64,000 bases of DNA from the NCBI RefSeq assembly GCF_001006805.1, contig NZ_LN811352.1, positions 134,813 to 198,812 on the forward strand. The letters run 5' to 3'. This DNA is from Microvirga massiliensis (lineage in GTDB: Bacteria; Pseudomonadota; Alphaproteobacteria; Rhizobiales; Beijerinckiaceae). A program made the translations under genes and the position numbers. Positions 19,053-29,345 of this stretch are shown in pieces. Each line of letters begins with the position of its first letter. Position 1 is the first letter of the stretch. The notes under the pieces were generated by a model. The model worked only from the letters and a program-made list of their open reading frames with translations, made no database searches and was not told the origin of the DNA.

Positions 19053-19191
19053 GCAGGAGGCGGCAGAGGAGGAGATAGGCGGGGCCGTCTCCCTGCCATG
19101 GTTGGACCCGTTTTGCTACGGCTGTCCCGACCTCCTCCGGGCCGAATTGATCGATCCGTCACGAGGCCGCGGCAGATCGACCGGTTGCGGA

Positions 19192-19683
19192 TCAGCCCTC
19201 GCCCTCGGGAGTAGGGTGGATGCGAGCGAGACGATCGAGCGCACCCTGCAGGAGATAGGCTGCCGCCATCTTGTCGACGAGTTCCGCGCGTCTGGCGCGG
19301 GACGTGTCGGCGTCGAGGAGAGTGCGCGTCACGGCGACGGTTGAGAGACGCTCGTCCCAGAACAGCACCGGGAGCGCGAGGAGAGGCTGCATATTGCGGA
19401 CGAACGCCCGGGTGGATTGAACGCGCGGCCCAGCCGAGCCATCCATGTTGAGCGGGAGTCCGAAGACGAGCCCACCGACACCGAATTTCTCCGACAGTGC
19501 TGCGATCCGGCCCACATCGGCCCTGTGCTTGGTGCGCTTGATGGTCTCCAGCGGAGTCGCGATCCGCAGCTCGATATCCGAGAGCGCCAATCCGATCGTG
19601 CGAGTCCCGAGATCGACGCCCATCAACCTCGCACGAGGTGGGAGATTCCGGAGGAAGGCCTCGAGTTCCTCAGAAGAAGTCAC
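19192..19683 (-). CDS. ruvX: Putative pre-16S rRNA nuclease / Holliday junction resolvase-like YqgF
   Basis: 163 residues with the RNase H-like fold. The first catalytic Asp is Asp24 in [16 protein letters not shown], followed by GLPLNMDGS and the FWDERLST motif with its acidic residue, then an Asp near the end ([11 protein letters not shown]). Family members process the 5' end of 16S rRNA, and an older proposal makes them junction resolvases. It is divergent from the UPF0173 gene across about 160 bases. Confidence 0.93.
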   Translation of the reverse strand: MTSSEELEAFLRNLPPRARLMGVDLGTRTIGLALSDIELRIATPLETIKRTKHRADVGRIAALSEKFGVGGLVFGLPLNMDGSAGPRVQSTRAFVRNMQPLLALPVLFWDERLSTVAVTRTLLDADTSRARRAELVDKMAAAYLLQGALDRLARIHPTPEGEG

Positions 19684-19841
19684 CGGGCGCCCCCGGAACG
19701 GTGCGGAGGGTTGTGATTGCCGGTGGGCGTCGCTATGGGGCTTGAGGCAGGTACCCGATGGTCAGGACTTCCGCCGACCGGCATCGGCCGGGCCAGTTCA
19801 TCCGAGGCCGGCGCCTGCGATAGAGGATCGAGAGTGACGCC

Positions 19842-20540
19842 ATGAAGATCATCTGGTTGGGACATTCGGCATTTCGCCTCGAATTCGCGGACAAGGTCGT
19901 TCTGATCGATCCCTTCTTTACGGGAAACCCGGCCTTCCAGGGTAGCCGTGAGCAGGCTGCCGAGGGCGTGACGCATATCTTGATCACGCATGGTCATGCC
20001 GACCACATCGGCGACGCGGTCGAGATCTCGACGTCGACCGGCGCCAAGATCGTCACCAACTTCGATCTGTGCATGTATCTCGCCTCCAAGGGCGTCACCG
20101 CATTCGACCCGATGAACACTGGCGGTACCACCGATCAAGGCGGCTTTACCGTCACCCTCGTGCGCGCCGACCACTCGGCCGGACTGGTCGAGACAGGGGT
20201 TGCCATGCCCCTCGGAAGCCCGAACGGGATCATCGTCAAAGCCTCGGGCGAGCCGACGGTTTATCATATGGGCGACACCGACATTTTCGGCGACATGGGG
20301 CTGATCGCCGAGATTCATCAACCGGACGTGGCTTTCGTACCGACCGGCGACCGTTTCACCATGGGCCCGGAAGTGGCGGCACTGGCGGTGCAGCGCTTCT
20401 TCCGGCTGAAAGCCGCGATCCCCTGCCATTACGGATCATTCCCAGTGCTCGAGCCTACTGCCGACCGGTTCGTGGCGGCGCTTGACGGCAAGGGAACGCA
20501 GGTAATCGTGCCAAACAAGACGGTAGGCATCCGCATCTGA
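19842..20540 (+). CDS. UPF0173 family metal-dependent hydrolase (metallo-beta-lactamase fold)
   Basis: 232 residues. It begins with the family-typical [13 protein letters not shown] and carries the metal site THGHADH at 49-55 (His50, His52, Asp54, His55), a later GDTDIFGDM and a C-terminal [11 protein letters not shown]. The natural substrate is unknown. A hairpin and the gatC promoter follow directly. Confidence 0.92.
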   Translation: MKIIWLGHSAFRLEFADKVVLIDPFFTGNPAFQGSREQAAEGVTHILITHGHADHIGDAVEISTSTGAKIVTNFDLCMYLASKGVTAFDPMNTGGTTDQGGFTVTLVRADHSAGLVETGVAMPLGSPNGIIVKASGEPTVYHMGDTDIFGDMGLIAEIHQPDVAFVPTGDRFTMGPEVAALAVQRFFRLKAAIPCHYGSFPVLEPTADRFVAALDGKGTQVIVPNKTVGIRI

Positions 20541-20543
20541 TCG

Positions 20544-20572
20544 TTGCGAGCCATCCAAGCGGCCTGTATAGG
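20544..20572 (+). promoter_or_regulatory. Probable gatC promoter overlapped by a hairpin
   Basis: TTGCGA (20544-20549) and TATAGG (20567-20572) are separated by 17 bases, a fair sigma-70 match 34 bases before the gatC ATG. The same DNA forms a 7-base-pair hairpin, GCGGCCT/AGGCCGC with a four-base loop (20559-20576), followed by AAAA on the plus strand. The hairpin may also mark the end of the UPF0173 transcript. Confidence 0.45.
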
Positions 20573-20606
20573 CCGCAAAACCTTCCATCCCCGGGAAATC
20601 CTTCTC

Positions 20607-20894
20607 ATGTCGGTCGATCAGGCAACGGTCCGGCGCATCGCGCGGCTTGCGCGCATTGCGGTCACGGACGAGGACGTGCCCCACCTCCAGGGCGAGTTGA
20701 ACGCGATCCTGTCTTTTGTCGAGCAACTTGCAGAGGTTGACGTCGAGGGTGTCGAGCCCATGACGTCCGTCATCCCCATGGAGATGAAGAAGCGGCAAGA
20801 CGTCGTGACGGATGGCGGCTATCCGGACCTGATCGTCCAGAACGCGCCCGCTACGGACGACTACTTCTTTCTCGTTCCGAAGGTCGTGGAATAG
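20607..20894 (+). CDS. gatC: Aspartyl/glutamyl-tRNA amidotransferase subunit C
   Basis: 95 residues. GatC holds GatA and GatB together in the amidotransferase that converts Glu-tRNA(Gln) or Asp-tRNA(Asn). It matches in length and pattern ([39 protein letters not shown], and a C-terminal [12 protein letters not shown]). The frame is open back to 20544, inside the promoter, so the ATG at 20607 is chosen. gatA follows 69 bases on. Confidence 0.95.
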   Translation: MSVDQATVRRIARLARIAVTDEDVPHLQGELNAILSFVEQLAEVDVEGVEPMTSVIPMEMKKRQDVVTDGGYPDLIVQNAPATDDYFFLVPKVVE

Positions 20895-20963
20895 ACCACC
20901 GGCATCCCGTTCCCGCATCGCGCAACGTGTCCCCGGCTCCTGCGCGTTCGTTTTGGTGTACCC

Positions 20964-22487
20964 ATGACAGATCTCACTGAACTCACTCTCGCCGAAGCCC
21001 GGGCGGGACTGAGGGCGAAGACCTTCTCGGCAACCGAGTTGGCCCAGGCGCACGTGACTGCCGTCGAGCGTGCCCGTGCGCTGAACGCATATGTGCTCGA
21101 GACCCCGGAAAAAGCTCTCGAAATGGCCAAGGCGGCTGACGAGCGCCTCGCGCGCGGAGAGGGCAGGGCGCTCGAGGGGATTCCCCTCGGGATCAAAGAC
21201 CTCTTCTGCACCGAGGGGGTTGAGACGACCGCGGGCTCCAACATCCTGAAAGGGTTCAAGCCACCCTACGAATCCACCGTTACCCGGAATCTCTGGAATG
21301 ACGGCGCAGTCATGCTCGGCAAGCTGAATCTCGATGAGTTCGCGATGGGCTCGTCGAACGAGACCAGCGCCTTCGGCCCGGTTGTATCGCCGTGGCGGCG
21401 CCAAGGTACGAATGCCGGCGCGGCGAGCGGCGGGAATATCGAGGGAACTCAACTTGTTCCGGGTGGATCCTCTGGCGGATCGGCGGCTGCGGTTGCCGCG
21501 CGTCTTTGCCTAGGGGCGACTGCCACCGATACGGGCGGATCTATCCGTCAGCCTGCGGCATTCACGGGAACAGTTGGCGTCAAACCTACCTATGGGCGCT
21601 GCTCGCGGTGGGGCATCGTGGCTTTCGCGTCCTCGCTCGACCAGGCTGGGCCGATCGCCCGAACCGTCGAGGATGCAGCCATTCTGCTGCGATCGATGGC
21701 CGGTCCGGATCCCCGGGATACGACGAATGCCGAGATCCCGGTTCCCCATTTCGAGTCTGCGATCCACCGGGGCGTGAAGGGGCTGACGATCGGGATCCCG
21801 AAGGAATATCGCCTGGAGGGGGTGCCGGCCGAGATCGAGGCGCTTTGGTCGCAGGGGGTCGATTGGCTGCAGGCGGCAGGTGCGCGGATCGTCGAGGTTT
21901 CGCTGCCTCACACCCGCTACGCACTTCCGGCCTACTATATCGTCGCGCCTGCGGAAGCATCCTCCAACCTCGCCCGGTATGATGGAGTGCGTTACGGGCA
22001 GCGTGTGCCGGGGAGGGACGTCGTCGAGCTCTATGAAAACACGCGCGGGGCCGGCTTCGGCCGCGAAGTGAAGCGCCGGGTCATGATCGGCACCTATGTC
22101 CTCTCGGCCGGCTACTACGATGCGTACTATGTCCGGGCCCAGAAGATCCGGACCTTGATCAAGCGGGATTTCGAGGAGGTCTACGCGAGCGGAATCGATG
22201 CCATTCTGACTCCGGCCACGCCCTCGGCGGCGTTCGGAATCGGGGAAAAGGGTTCCAGTGATCCGGTCGAGATGTATCTCAACGACGTGTTCACCGTCAC
22301 CGTGAACATGGCTGGACTCCCCGGCATCGCCGTTCCGGCTGGCCTTGATTCCCAGGGGCTTCCGCTGGCTCTGCAGTTGATCGGCCGCCCCTTCGATGAG
22401 GAGACGCTCTTCGCGGCCGGACGCGTCATCGAGGATGCTGCGGGTCGAATGAGGCTGCCGGACAGGTGGTGGGAAGCCGCAGCGTGA
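20964..22487 (+). CDS. gatA: Aspartyl/glutamyl-tRNA amidotransferase subunit A
   Basis: 507 residues of the amidase-signature family. It releases ammonia from glutamine for transfer to the misacylated tRNA. The Ser-cis-Ser-Lys triad is visible: Lys78 in GIKDLF, Ser169/170 in GGSSGGS, and nucleophile Ser193 in [10 protein letters not shown]. About 14 extra residues rich in Gly and Ala (about 148-162) sit just before the GGSSGGS loop; this insertion is not usual in the copies I remember. The stop overlaps the next start (GTGA). Confidence 0.96.
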   Translation: MTDLTELTLAEARAGLRAKTFSATELAQAHVTAVERARALNAYVLETPEKALEMAKAADERLARGEGRALEGIPLGIKDLFCTEGVETTAGSNILKGFKPPYESTVTRNLWNDGAVMLGKLNLDEFAMGSSNETSAFGPVVSPWRRQGTNAGAASGGNIEGTQLVPGGSSGGSAAAVAARLCLGATATDTGGSIRQPAAFTGTVGVKPTYGRCSRWGIVAFASSLDQAGPIARTVEDAAILLRSMAGPDPRDTTNAEIPVPHFESAIHRGVKGLTIGIPKEYRLEGVPAEIEALWSQGVDWLQAAGARIVEVSLPHTRYALPAYYIVAPAEASSNLARYDGVRYGQRVPGRDVVELYENTRGAGFGREVKRRVMIGTYVLSAGYYDAYYVRAQKIRTLIKRDFEEVYASGIDAILTPATPSAAFGIGEKGSSDPVEMYLNDVFTVTVNMAGLPGIAVPAGLDSQGLPLALQLIGRPFDEETLFAAGRVIEDAAGRMRLPDRWWEAAA

Positions 22488-22777
22488 CCCCACCCTCGGC
22501 ACCGGTCTCGGTTTGGCTCGCTGCTGCCTTCGACCCGCTCCTGATCGCACTGGCTGTCTGGCTGGGTTGGAAAGCGGATCAGTTCGGAAAGGTGTTTATA
22601 GCCGCAATCGCAGCTTTGGCCGCATCCGCAGTCTTCGCTTGGCTCGTCACCTTGGCTGGAATTCCTTGGATCGCACCCATCGGCCGGGACCTTCCGATAC
22701 TGTTCCCGGTTCGGGCCGTGGGCGCCCTCATCTGGGCATCTTTCGGATTCGGTCTGCGGCGAGCGCTCCGCCGCTAA
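22484..22777 (+). CDS. Small membrane protein, unknown function
   Basis: 97 residues from a GTG that overlaps the gatA stop (GTGA at 22484-22487). Three hydrophobic segments and an Arg-rich end (GLRRALRR) make it an inner-membrane protein. I do not recognise a characterised family. Overlap with gatA means it is co-translated, but a role in amidation is unlikely given its membrane nature. An in-frame ATG at 22466 would add six residues. Confidence 0.7.
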   Translation: MTPPSAPVSVWLAAAFDPLLIALAVWLGWKADQFGKVFIAAIAALAASAVFAWLVTLAGIPWIAPIGRDLPILFPVRAVGALIWASFGFGLRRALRR

Positions 22778-22831
22778 GCCGTCCTGCGCGCCATAACGCC
22801 GGCTGACGCGGCCTCCGGCGAACACATACGA

Positions 22832-22864
22832 GCAGGAGGGCCTGGGTGACCCGGGCCCTCCTGC
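22832..22864. terminator. Strong hairpin between convergent genes
   Basis: An 11-base perfect inverted repeat (GCAGGAGGGCC and GGCCCTCCTGC) extends inward by a T-G pair and three G-C pairs to a three-base loop, about 15 pairs in total. It lies 55 bases after the plus-strand membrane protein and 24 bases after the minus-strand gene ending at 22888, so it could end transcription from both sides. Neither side has a long T-run. Confidence 0.65.
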
Positions 22865-22887
22865 ATCATGATGGTAGGCCAGTCGTT

Positions 22888-23193
22888 TTACTGGGGAGAC
22901 GAGGGTGTTGCAGGAGCGGCCGGGGCCGTCGTCGAACCGGCGTTCGGCGCCGTCACCGCATTGCTGCTGCCGGCATTCGAGTCAGTCGCGCCTGCAGGAC
23001 GCTCGGTCTGCGTCGTGGTGCTGGCAGTCGTGTTTACGTCACGGTCGCCGCTATCATAGAAGAGAAAGGCAAGAAGCCCCAGCGCAAGAACAACGCCACC
23101 GATGATGTAGGCCATCGTATTGGATCCGCGTGTATCGCGATCGTAAACATGGGTTTCGCGATCATACACGTTAGGGTCACGATCCATCGACAT
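22888..23193 (-). CDS. Small single-pass membrane protein with Tyr-Asp-Arg repeats
   Basis: 101 residues. The N-terminus repeats a YDR unit (VYDRETH, VYDRDTR), then comes one membrane helix (about 28-46, MAYIIGGVVLALGLLAFLF), then a Ser/Thr/Ala/Pro-rich tail. The repeat is also visible in the DNA as duplicated GCGATC-containing segments. The topology is probably N-in with the low-complexity tail in the periplasm. No function can be assigned. It interrupts the gat genes on the opposite strand. Confidence 0.7.
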   Translation of the reverse strand: MSMDRDPNVYDRETHVYDRDTRGSNTMAYIIGGVVLALGLLAFLFYDSGDRDVNTTASTTTQTERPAGATDSNAGSSNAVTAPNAGSTTAPAAPATPSSPQ

Positions 23194-23384
23194 TCTAAAC
23201 TCCTTGACTGTTTAGTGCCCAGACAACGCCCAAACTTTCGAGGGGTTTCATCAAAACTGATCTAGGCGAGGCGTGACTGTGCATAACTGGCCTGAGGTCA
23301 TTCTCGACTGACCGGGTGAAGGGCTTGACCTGAGCGGTCTTGGCCTCTTACTCCGCGCTGGACCGAGATCGACGAGGCAACACC

Positions 23385-24860
23385 ATGAACGCGCGGGTGG
23401 ATCCCAAAAAGCTCATCAAGGGAGCGACCGGGGACTGGGAAGTCGTGATCGGCATGGAGATCCATGCGCAGGTCACCAGTCGGGCCAAGCTGTTTTCCGG
23501 GGCGTCGGCGGAGTTCGGCGGCGAACCGAACTCCCACGTGTCCCTCGTCGATGCGGCCATGCCGGGCATGTTGCCGGTGATCAACGAGGAATGCGTCAAG
23601 CAGGCAGTACGCACCGGCCTTGGTCTCAAAGCTCAGATCAACCTCAAGAGCGTGTTCGACCGGAAGAACTACTTCTATCCGGATCTTCCGCAGGGATACC
23701 AGATCAGCCAGTACAAGAGCCCGATCGTGGGAGAAGGCGAGGTGATCGTCGACCTCGCGGATGGAGAGTCTCTGACGGTTGGGATCGAGCGCCTGCATCT
23801 CGAGCAGGATGCAGGGAAATCGATCCATGATCTTCACCCAACCCTGAGCTTCGTCGATCTGAACCGGTCCGGCGTTGCCCTCATGGAGATCGTCTCCAAG
23901 CCGGACATGCGTTCGTCGGACGAGGCGAAGGCCTACGTGACCAAGCTGCGGACGATTCTGCGCTATCTCGGGACCTGCGACGGCGACATGGAGAAGGGCA
24001 ACCTTCGGGCAGACGTGAACGTCTCGGTCCGACGGCCAGGCGAGCCCTTGGGAACTCGGTGCGAGATCAAGAACGTCAACTCCATTCGCTTCATCGGGCA
24101 GGCGATCGAATACGAGGCAAGGCGGCAAATCGGGATTCTAGAGGACGGTGGAACCATCCAGCAGGAAACCCGCCTCTTCGATCCGGGCAAAGGCGAAACC
24201 CGATCGATGCGCTCGAAAGAGGAGGCGCACGACTATCGATACTTCCCGGATCCTGACCTGCTGCCGCTCGAATTCGAGCAGAGCTTCGTCGAGGCACTGG
24301 CGGCTGATCTGCCGGAACTCCCGGACGCGAAGAGAACCCGGTTCATCAAGGAATACGGGCTGTCGAGCTATGACGCCGGGGTGCTGGTGGCAGAACGGAT
24401 CGCCGCGGATTATTTCGAGGCAGTCGTGCAAGGCCGCGACGGCAAGATCGTCGCGAACTGGGTCATTAACGAACTCTTCGGCCGGCTCAACCGCGACGGC
24501 AAGGACATCTCTTCGACACCGATCTCCGCAGATCAGCTCGGGACGATCATCGACCTGATCCAGGAGAAGATGATCTCCGGCAAGATCGCGAAGGATCTGT
24601 TCGAGATCGTCTTCACCGAAGGCGGCGATCCTCGCGAAATCGTTGAGCGCCGCGGCATGAAGCAGGTGACGGATACCGGTGCGATCGAGCAGGCCGTGGA
24701 TCAGATCATTGCCGCGAATCCCGAGAAGGTCGAACAGGCCAAGGCGAAGCCGACCCTCCTTGGTTGGTTCGTCGGGCAGGTCATGAAGACGACCGGTGGG
24801 AAGGCGAATCCTCAGGCCGTCAACGAGATGTTGCGCAACAAGCTCGGGATTTCCGAGTGA
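23385..24860 (+). CDS. gatB: Aspartyl/glutamyl-tRNA amidotransferase subunit B
   Basis: 491 residues. GatB binds and phosphorylates the misacylated tRNA substrate. The start [15 protein letters not shown] is diagnostic, followed by [33 protein letters not shown], and the C-terminal YqeY-like tail ([20 protein letters not shown]). The ATG at 23385 is chosen over an upstream one at 23340. It is separated from gatCA by two unrelated small genes and overlaps a GNAT gene (GTGA). Confidence 0.96.
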   Translation: MNARVDPKKLIKGATGDWEVVIGMEIHAQVTSRAKLFSGASAEFGGEPNSHVSLVDAAMPGMLPVINEECVKQAVRTGLGLKAQINLKSVFDRKNYFYPDLPQGYQISQYKSPIVGEGEVIVDLADGESLTVGIERLHLEQDAGKSIHDLHPTLSFVDLNRSGVALMEIVSKPDMRSSDEAKAYVTKLRTILRYLGTCDGDMEKGNLRADVNVSVRRPGEPLGTRCEIKNVNSIRFIGQAIEYEARRQIGILEDGGTIQQETRLFDPGKGETRSMRSKEEAHDYRYFPDPDLLPLEFEQSFVEALAADLPELPDAKRTRFIKEYGLSSYDAGVLVAERIAADYFEAVVQGRDGKIVANWVINELFGRLNRDGKDISSTPISADQLGTIIDLIQEKMISGKIAKDLFEIVFTEGGDPREIVERRGMKQVTDTGAIEQAVDQIIAANPEKVEQAKAKPTLLGWFVGQVMKTTGGKANPQAVNEMLRNKLGISE

Positions 24861-25423
24861 CGGCAGCGGAAGACTCCGGCGCCTCTCCTCGAGAATGGCC
24901 GTTGCGGCTGGTCGAGAACCGTGATGCGCAGGATCTATTCGGCCTTCTGGCCCTCTGCTTTGCCGAGTATCCCGGCTGTTTCGTCGATCCGCATTGCGAT
25001 CTTGCCGACCTGAGGGAGCCCGCGGCGGCCACTGCGGAGCGGGAGGGCGCCTTTTGGGTGATCGAAGATCACGCCGGTCGGATCTGCGCCTGTATCGCCG
25101 TGGACTTTCCCGAAGCACGGGTAATGGAGCTTCACCGGCTCTATGTCCGCCCTGATCGCCGTCGCCGGGGCTTAGCAGCCAGGCTCGTCGAGACAGCCGA
25201 AGCGTTCGCCCGAGCCCGGGGTAGCACCCACGTAGTGCTCTGGTCGGACACCCGGTTCCGGGATGCTCATCGTCTCTATGAGCGTCTCGGCTACTGCCAG
25301 ACGGGTAAGGTCCGCGACCTCGGCGATATCTCGCATTCGGTCGAACACCACTTCGAGAAGCGACTCACCGATGATGCGGGGTCGGGCGAAAGCTACGCTG
25401 TCGGCTCTTTGATCTCGGCATAG
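24857..25423 (+). CDS. GNAT family N-acetyltransferase
   Basis: 188 residues from a GTG that overlaps the gatB stop (GTGA at 24857-24860). The acetyl-CoA site is seen as [21 protein letters not shown], with the later [20 protein letters not shown] end of the fold. The substrate is unknown. Its 3' end overlaps the convergent DUF4345 gene by 31 bases. Confidence 0.85.
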   Translation: MTAAEDSGASPREWPLRLVENRDAQDLFGLLALCFAEYPGCFVDPHCDLADLREPAAATAEREGAFWVIEDHAGRICACIAVDFPEARVMELHRLYVRPDRRRRGLAARLVETAEAFARARGSTHVVLWSDTRFRDAHRLYERLGYCQTGKVRDLGDISHSVEHHFEKRLTDDAGSGESYAVGSLISA

Positions 25424-25806
25424 GCGTTGGCAATCCGGGTCTGCCAGAGGCAGAGTACCGGCGTCACGACCAGTTCCATGAGAAGACCGCCGAGCATGAA
25501 AAGTGACGGAAGGCCGGTCAGGAGCAGCCCGACGAGACGGCCAAGTCCTCCGAGGACGACGAGAAGCGTAAGAAGGCGGAACCGACCGGTCTTGGTCTCG
25601 ATGGCAGGGATCGTGCTCCAGAAGATGAGCCCGATGGCGAGGAGCAGACCCGAAAGAAAGCGAAAATGGCTATCTGCCGAGACGCTCACCGCGTCACCCG
25701 TCAGAGCGTGCCCGAACAGGACTCCATAGAGGCCAGTCGCAACGGGCAGGATGGCACAGATCCCGACCGCCTGCTGGAGAAGCCGTCTCTCACGAATTAT
25801 CGCCAT
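25393..25806 (-). CDS. DUF4345 family membrane protein
   Basis: 137 residues with four hydrophobic segments and the family pattern (CAILPVATGLYGVLFG, FRFLSGLLLAIGLIFW, LVVLGGLGRLVGL). Function is unknown. The ATG at 25806 is chosen because an AGGAAGG ribosome site lies a few bases before it; a GTG at 25824 is also possible. Its end overlaps the GNAT gene on the other strand by 31 bases. Confidence 0.8.
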   Translation of the reverse strand: MAIIRERRLLQQAVGICAILPVATGLYGVLFGHALTGDAVSVSADSHFRFLSGLLLAIGLIFWSTIPAIETKTGRFRLLTLLVVLGGLGRLVGLLLTGLPSLFMLGGLLMELVVTPVLCLWQTRIANAYAEIKEPTA

Positions 25807-26011
25807 CTCGGACCTTCCTGCCACGCGACCTTGGCGTAATGTCGCATCCTCTCTGTCCGGCCGGCGTCAGCGCAACCTGGCCCGGCACGAGACGCGCCCC
25901 CATGCCCTTCCGGGGTAGACGGTATGGTTGACCATCTACGCCCGGCCCTCCACTCTCTCGCACAAGCGTCGTCCGGGTCCATGCCCAGCCACTTCGTTCG
26001 GAGAGCGCATT

Positions 26012-26479
26012 GTGAAGCTGCTCATTCGGGAGGCCAAGCGCGCCGATCTCCCGTCCATCGTCCGCCTCCACGCAGAGGACGATCTCGGCGGGCATGGAGA
26101 TGCCTGGACCAGCCTGAACAGCGCCGCATACGAGGCCGCATTCGACGCGATCGGGCGCAGCCCCGACAATCTTCTCTTCGTCGCGGAACTGGACGGGGAG
26201 GTGGTCGGCTGCTGTCAGTTGACGTTCATTCCCACGATCGCGGGCCGGGGCGCCTTGGTGATGCGTCTCGGAGGGGTGCAGGTCGCCTCGGGCCTTCGGT
26301 CACAGGGTATCGGAGGGCGTATGGTGACCTATGCCGAGACCGTCGCAAAAGAACGGGGAGCGAACTCCCTTGTGCTTTCTTCGAACAAGCGGCGCGTGGA
26401 TGCCCACCGGTTCTACGAGCGCCTAGGATTTAGCCGCAGTCACGAAGGTTTTCGAAAAGCGCTCGACCGAGCGTCGTAA
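26012..26479 (+). CDS. GNAT family N-acetyltransferase
   Basis: 155 residues from a GTG at 26012; the open frame extends to 25928, but the fold begins at VKLLIREAKRADLPSI. The acetyl-CoA motif is VQVASGLRSQGIGGRMVTYAE, followed by AHRFYERLGFSRSHEGFRK. It most resembles small-molecule acetyltransferases of this superfamily; the substrate is not predictable. aspS follows 110 bases later on the same strand. Confidence 0.87.
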   Translation: MKLLIREAKRADLPSIVRLHAEDDLGGHGDAWTSLNSAAYEAAFDAIGRSPDNLLFVAELDGEVVGCCQLTFIPTIAGRGALVMRLGGVQVASGLRSQGIGGRMVTYAETVAKERGANSLVLSSNKRRVDAHRFYERLGFSRSHEGFRKALDRAS

Positions 26480-26589
26480 GAGCGCGCCTGCGCCTATGGC
26501 GCTGTGTAGCTGGTCGAGATCGGCAGGGCTGCCTTGACATCCCCTTGCTCGCGTGAATGGTGCCGGCTTCATCCAGCAAGCAGGATCCC

Positions 26590-28398
26590 ATGCACCGTTA
26601 CCGCTCCCACACCTGCGGCGCGCTCCGCGAGTCCCATGAGGGGGAAACCGTCCGCCTCTCAGGCTGGTGCCATCGCATTCGCGATCATGGAGGGGTGCTC
26701 TTCATCGATTTGCGTGACCATTACGGGCTGACCCAATGCGTTGCTGATCCTGATTCCCCGGCCTTCAAGCTCGCCGAAACCGCACGCGCGGAGTGGGTCG
26801 TGCGGATCGATGGCCGGGTGCGGCGCCGGCCGGCTGGCACGGAGAACCCGGACCTTCCGACCGGGATGATCGAGATCTTCATTACCGATATGGAAGTCCT
26901 CGGCCCCGCGGCCGAGCTCCCGATGCCGGTCTTTGGTGAGCAGGAATATCCCGAGGAAACCCGGCTCACCTACCGGTTCCTCGACCTGCGCCGGGAGAGG
27001 CTTCACGAGAACATCATGAAGCGCGGCGCCATTATCGACTCTCTCCGCCACCGCATGAAGGATCAGGGCTTCTCCGAGTTCCAGACACCCATCCTGACGG
27101 CATCCTCTCCCGAGGGAGCCCGCGACTTCCTCGTTCCGTCGCGGCTGCATCCCGGAAAGTTCTATGCCCTCCCGCAGGCGCCGCAACAGTTCAAGCAATT
27201 GCTTATGGTAGCGGGATTCGACCGGTACTTCCAGGTTGCGCCCTGCTTTCGGGACGAAGATCCACGTGCCGACCGGCTCCCGGGCGAGTTCTACCAGCTC
27301 GACGTCGAGATGAGTTTCGTCACACAGGAAGACGTGTTCCAGGCCATGGAGCCCGTGATCCGAGGGACCTTCGAGGAATTCGCCGAAGGCAAGCCCGTGA
27401 CGCCGGTATTCCTGCGCATCCCGTATGCCGAGGCAATTCTAAAGTACGGCTCCGATAAGCCGGATCTCCGGAACCCTCTCGTGATCAGCGATGTCTCCGA
27501 GGTCTTCGGTCGCGAGGAGGTGACCTTTAATGCCTTCAAGTCTCTGCTGAAGACTGGAGGCGCTGTCAGGGCCATTCCCGCTCCGGGTGCCGCTGCTCAG
27601 CCGCGCTCCTTCTTCGACAAGATGAATGACTGGGCGCGGGGCGAGGGGGCTCCTGGCCTGGGTTACATCGTCTTCGAAGATGCCGGTGGGCAGCTCGCTG
27701 GGCGCGGCCCGATCGCAAAGTTCGTCCCGCCTGAAGCTCAGGCTGAGATTGCAAAAATATCCGGCTGCAAGGCGGGTGACGCTGTCTTCTTTGCGGCAGG
27801 GGAGCCCGCCAAGGCAGCCGCTCTCGCCGGAAAGGCAAGGGTGCGGATCGGGGACGAACTCGGCCTCGGCGACAAGGATCAATTCGCCCTCTGCTGGATC
27901 ACCGATTTCCCGCAATATGAATGGAACGAGGATGAGAAGAAGATCGACTTCTCCCACAATCCATTCTCGATGCCAGCGATCGAGCCCGATGCGTTTCTCG
28001 CCCTGAATGCGGAAGACCGCGACCGGATTCTGTCTCTTACGGCGTATCAGTACGATGTAGTGTGCAATGGGTTCGAGATTGCATCCGGCGCAATCCGCAA
28101 CCACCGGCCCGACATCATGCGGAGGGCCTTTGCTATTGCGGGCTATGACGAGCGTGTGCTGGAAGAGAAGTTCGGAGGTATGTATCGCGCCTTCCACTAT
28201 GGCGCGCCTCCGCACGGCGGAATGGCAGCAGGCATCGACCGAATCGTGATGCTCCTGTGCGGCGCCATCAATCTGCGCGAAGTCACGCTGTTTCCGATGA
28301 ACCAGCGGGCCGAGGATCTTCTGCTCGGTGCGCCATCGGCCGTCACGCCGAAGCAACTGCGGGAGTTGCACATCAGGCTCAACCTTCCGGAGAAATGA
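26590..28398 (+). CDS. aspS: Aspartyl-tRNA synthetase, probably non-discriminating (Asp/Asn)
   Basis: 602 residues, class II bacterial type: anticodon-binding OB domain (1-110), the catalytic core with [19 protein letters not shown], a GAD insertion (about 290-420), and the C-terminal GIDRIVMLL motif. Position 33 is His in RIRDHGG and a Gly follows in RRPAGTENP; His and Gly at these two sites mark enzymes that also charge tRNA(Asn), whereas E. coli has Leu at the first. Together with GatCAB this supports tRNA-dependent asparagine formation. The ATG at 26590 is chosen over one at 26557. A consensus TTGACA lies at 26534-26539 but lacks a good -10. It overlaps the next gene (ATGA). Confidence 0.96.
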   Translation: MHRYRSHTCGALRESHEGETVRLSGWCHRIRDHGGVLFIDLRDHYGLTQCVADPDSPAFKLAETARAEWVVRIDGRVRRRPAGTENPDLPTGMIEIFITDMEVLGPAAELPMPVFGEQEYPEETRLTYRFLDLRRERLHENIMKRGAIIDSLRHRMKDQGFSEFQTPILTASSPEGARDFLVPSRLHPGKFYALPQAPQQFKQLLMVAGFDRYFQVAPCFRDEDPRADRLPGEFYQLDVEMSFVTQEDVFQAMEPVIRGTFEEFAEGKPVTPVFLRIPYAEAILKYGSDKPDLRNPLVISDVSEVFGREEVTFNAFKSLLKTGGAVRAIPAPGAAAQPRSFFDKMNDWARGEGAPGLGYIVFEDAGGQLAGRGPIAKFVPPEAQAEIAKISGCKAGDAVFFAAGEPAKAAALAGKARVRIGDELGLGDKDQFALCWITDFPQYEWNEDEKKIDFSHNPFSMPAIEPDAFLALNAEDRDRILSLTAYQYDVVCNGFEIASGAIRNHRPDIMRRAFAIAGYDERVLEEKFGGMYRAFHYGAPPHGGMAAGIDRIVMLLCGAINLREVTLFPMNQRAEDLLLGAPSAVTPKQLRELHIRLNLPEK

Positions 28399-29345
28399 GC
28401 TTCATCACGGCCATCATAGTCGCCTTCGACAGCGCGCATGCGCTGCCGTCGTGTCTTGATGCGCTGAAGCAGGCTGGCGTCCCTTCCATTGTCGTGGACA
28501 ACGCGTCGCGGGATGATTCCGTCGATGTTGCGCTTGCGTATGGCGCGACTGTCGTTCGGCACGCCCGCAACGAAGGCTATGGTCGAGCGAACAATACCGG
28601 AGCGCGAACCGCTCTCAGCGAGTTTCTCCTCATCGTGAACCCGGACGTCGTGGTCCAACCCGGGTGTGTGGCGGAACTTCTGAATGCGGCCCGTCGCTAT
28701 CCGGAAGCCGGTTTCTTCGCACCAAAGATCGTCGAGCCGGACGGGCGCGTGTTCTTCCAGCCGCGCTCGCTCCTTGCGCCATATCTTCAGAACCCGAAGG
28801 GCCATCTTGCGATTCCGGAGGCCGACGCCTGTGCTCCGTTCTTCTCTGGAGCCTGCTTTCTGGTTCGTCGCTCTCTCTTCCTCGAGATCGGAGGATTCGA
28901 CGAGAACATCTTCCTGTTCTACGAAGATGACGATCTGTGCCGCCGAATTGCGGAGAGGAGCCCGGCGCTGATCTTCGTTCCTGCGGCGGTGGTCGAACAC
29001 CAGCGCGGCCGGTCGACCCGAGCGGAGCCCGGCAGGGTATTCCGGTCTCGTTGGCATCTCGCGTGGTCGCAGGCCTATGTCGCACGAAAATACGGGCTCC
29101 CAAATCCCGCTCCTCGTGTCTTCATGATGAACAGCCTTAAGACAATCGGAGCCTGCGCAGGCTTCAACCGATCGCGGATCGAGCGCTACGCAGGTTCGGC
29201 AGCTGGTGCCTTGGACTTCCTGCGGGGCCGGAAGGCACTCGAAGCAGCCGGCCTGGACGATCCGGCGGTTCCGCTCGTCCTGGGCGAACCGACGCCGCCG
29301 AACGCAACGATCGCTATCGCAGACGACGGTGCGGCGGTCTCATGA
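28395..29345 (+). CDS. Family 2 glycosyltransferase (rhamnosyltransferase-like)
   Basis: 316 residues with a GT-A fold. The pattern [49 protein letters not shown] (metal and nucleotide-sugar site) and the late [15 protein letters not shown] is that of WcaE/RfbF-type enzymes that add deoxysugars to lipopolysaccharide or exopolysaccharide. The start overlaps the aspS stop (ATGA), and its own stop overlaps the methyltransferase gene, so the three genes form one transcript. The acceptor is unknown. Confidence 0.88.
   Translation: MSFITAIIVAFDSAHALPSCLDALKQAGVPSIVVDNASRDDSVDVALAYGATVVRHARNEGYGRANNTGARTALSEFLLIVNPDVVVQPGCVAELLNAARRYPEAGFFAPKIVEPDGRVFFQPRSLLAPYLQNPKGHLAIPEADACAPFFSGACFLVRRSLFLEIGGFDENIFLFYEDDDLCRRIAERSPALIFVPAAVVEHQRGRSTRAEPGRVFRSRWHLAWSQAYVARKYGLPNPAPRVFMMNSLKTIGACAGFNRSRIERYAGSAAGALDFLRGRKALEAAGLDDPAVPLVLGEPTPPNATIAIADDGAAVS

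Noticed and set aside
22832..22864. Hairpin considered as part of a riboswitch or small RNA
   Set aside because: It is a simple long stem between two convergent gene ends with no conserved riboswitch core; a bidirectional terminator explains it.
26534..26560. Perfect TTGACA before aspS as a promoter
   Set aside because: No acceptable -10 lies 16-18 bases downstream, so I did not list it as a promoter.
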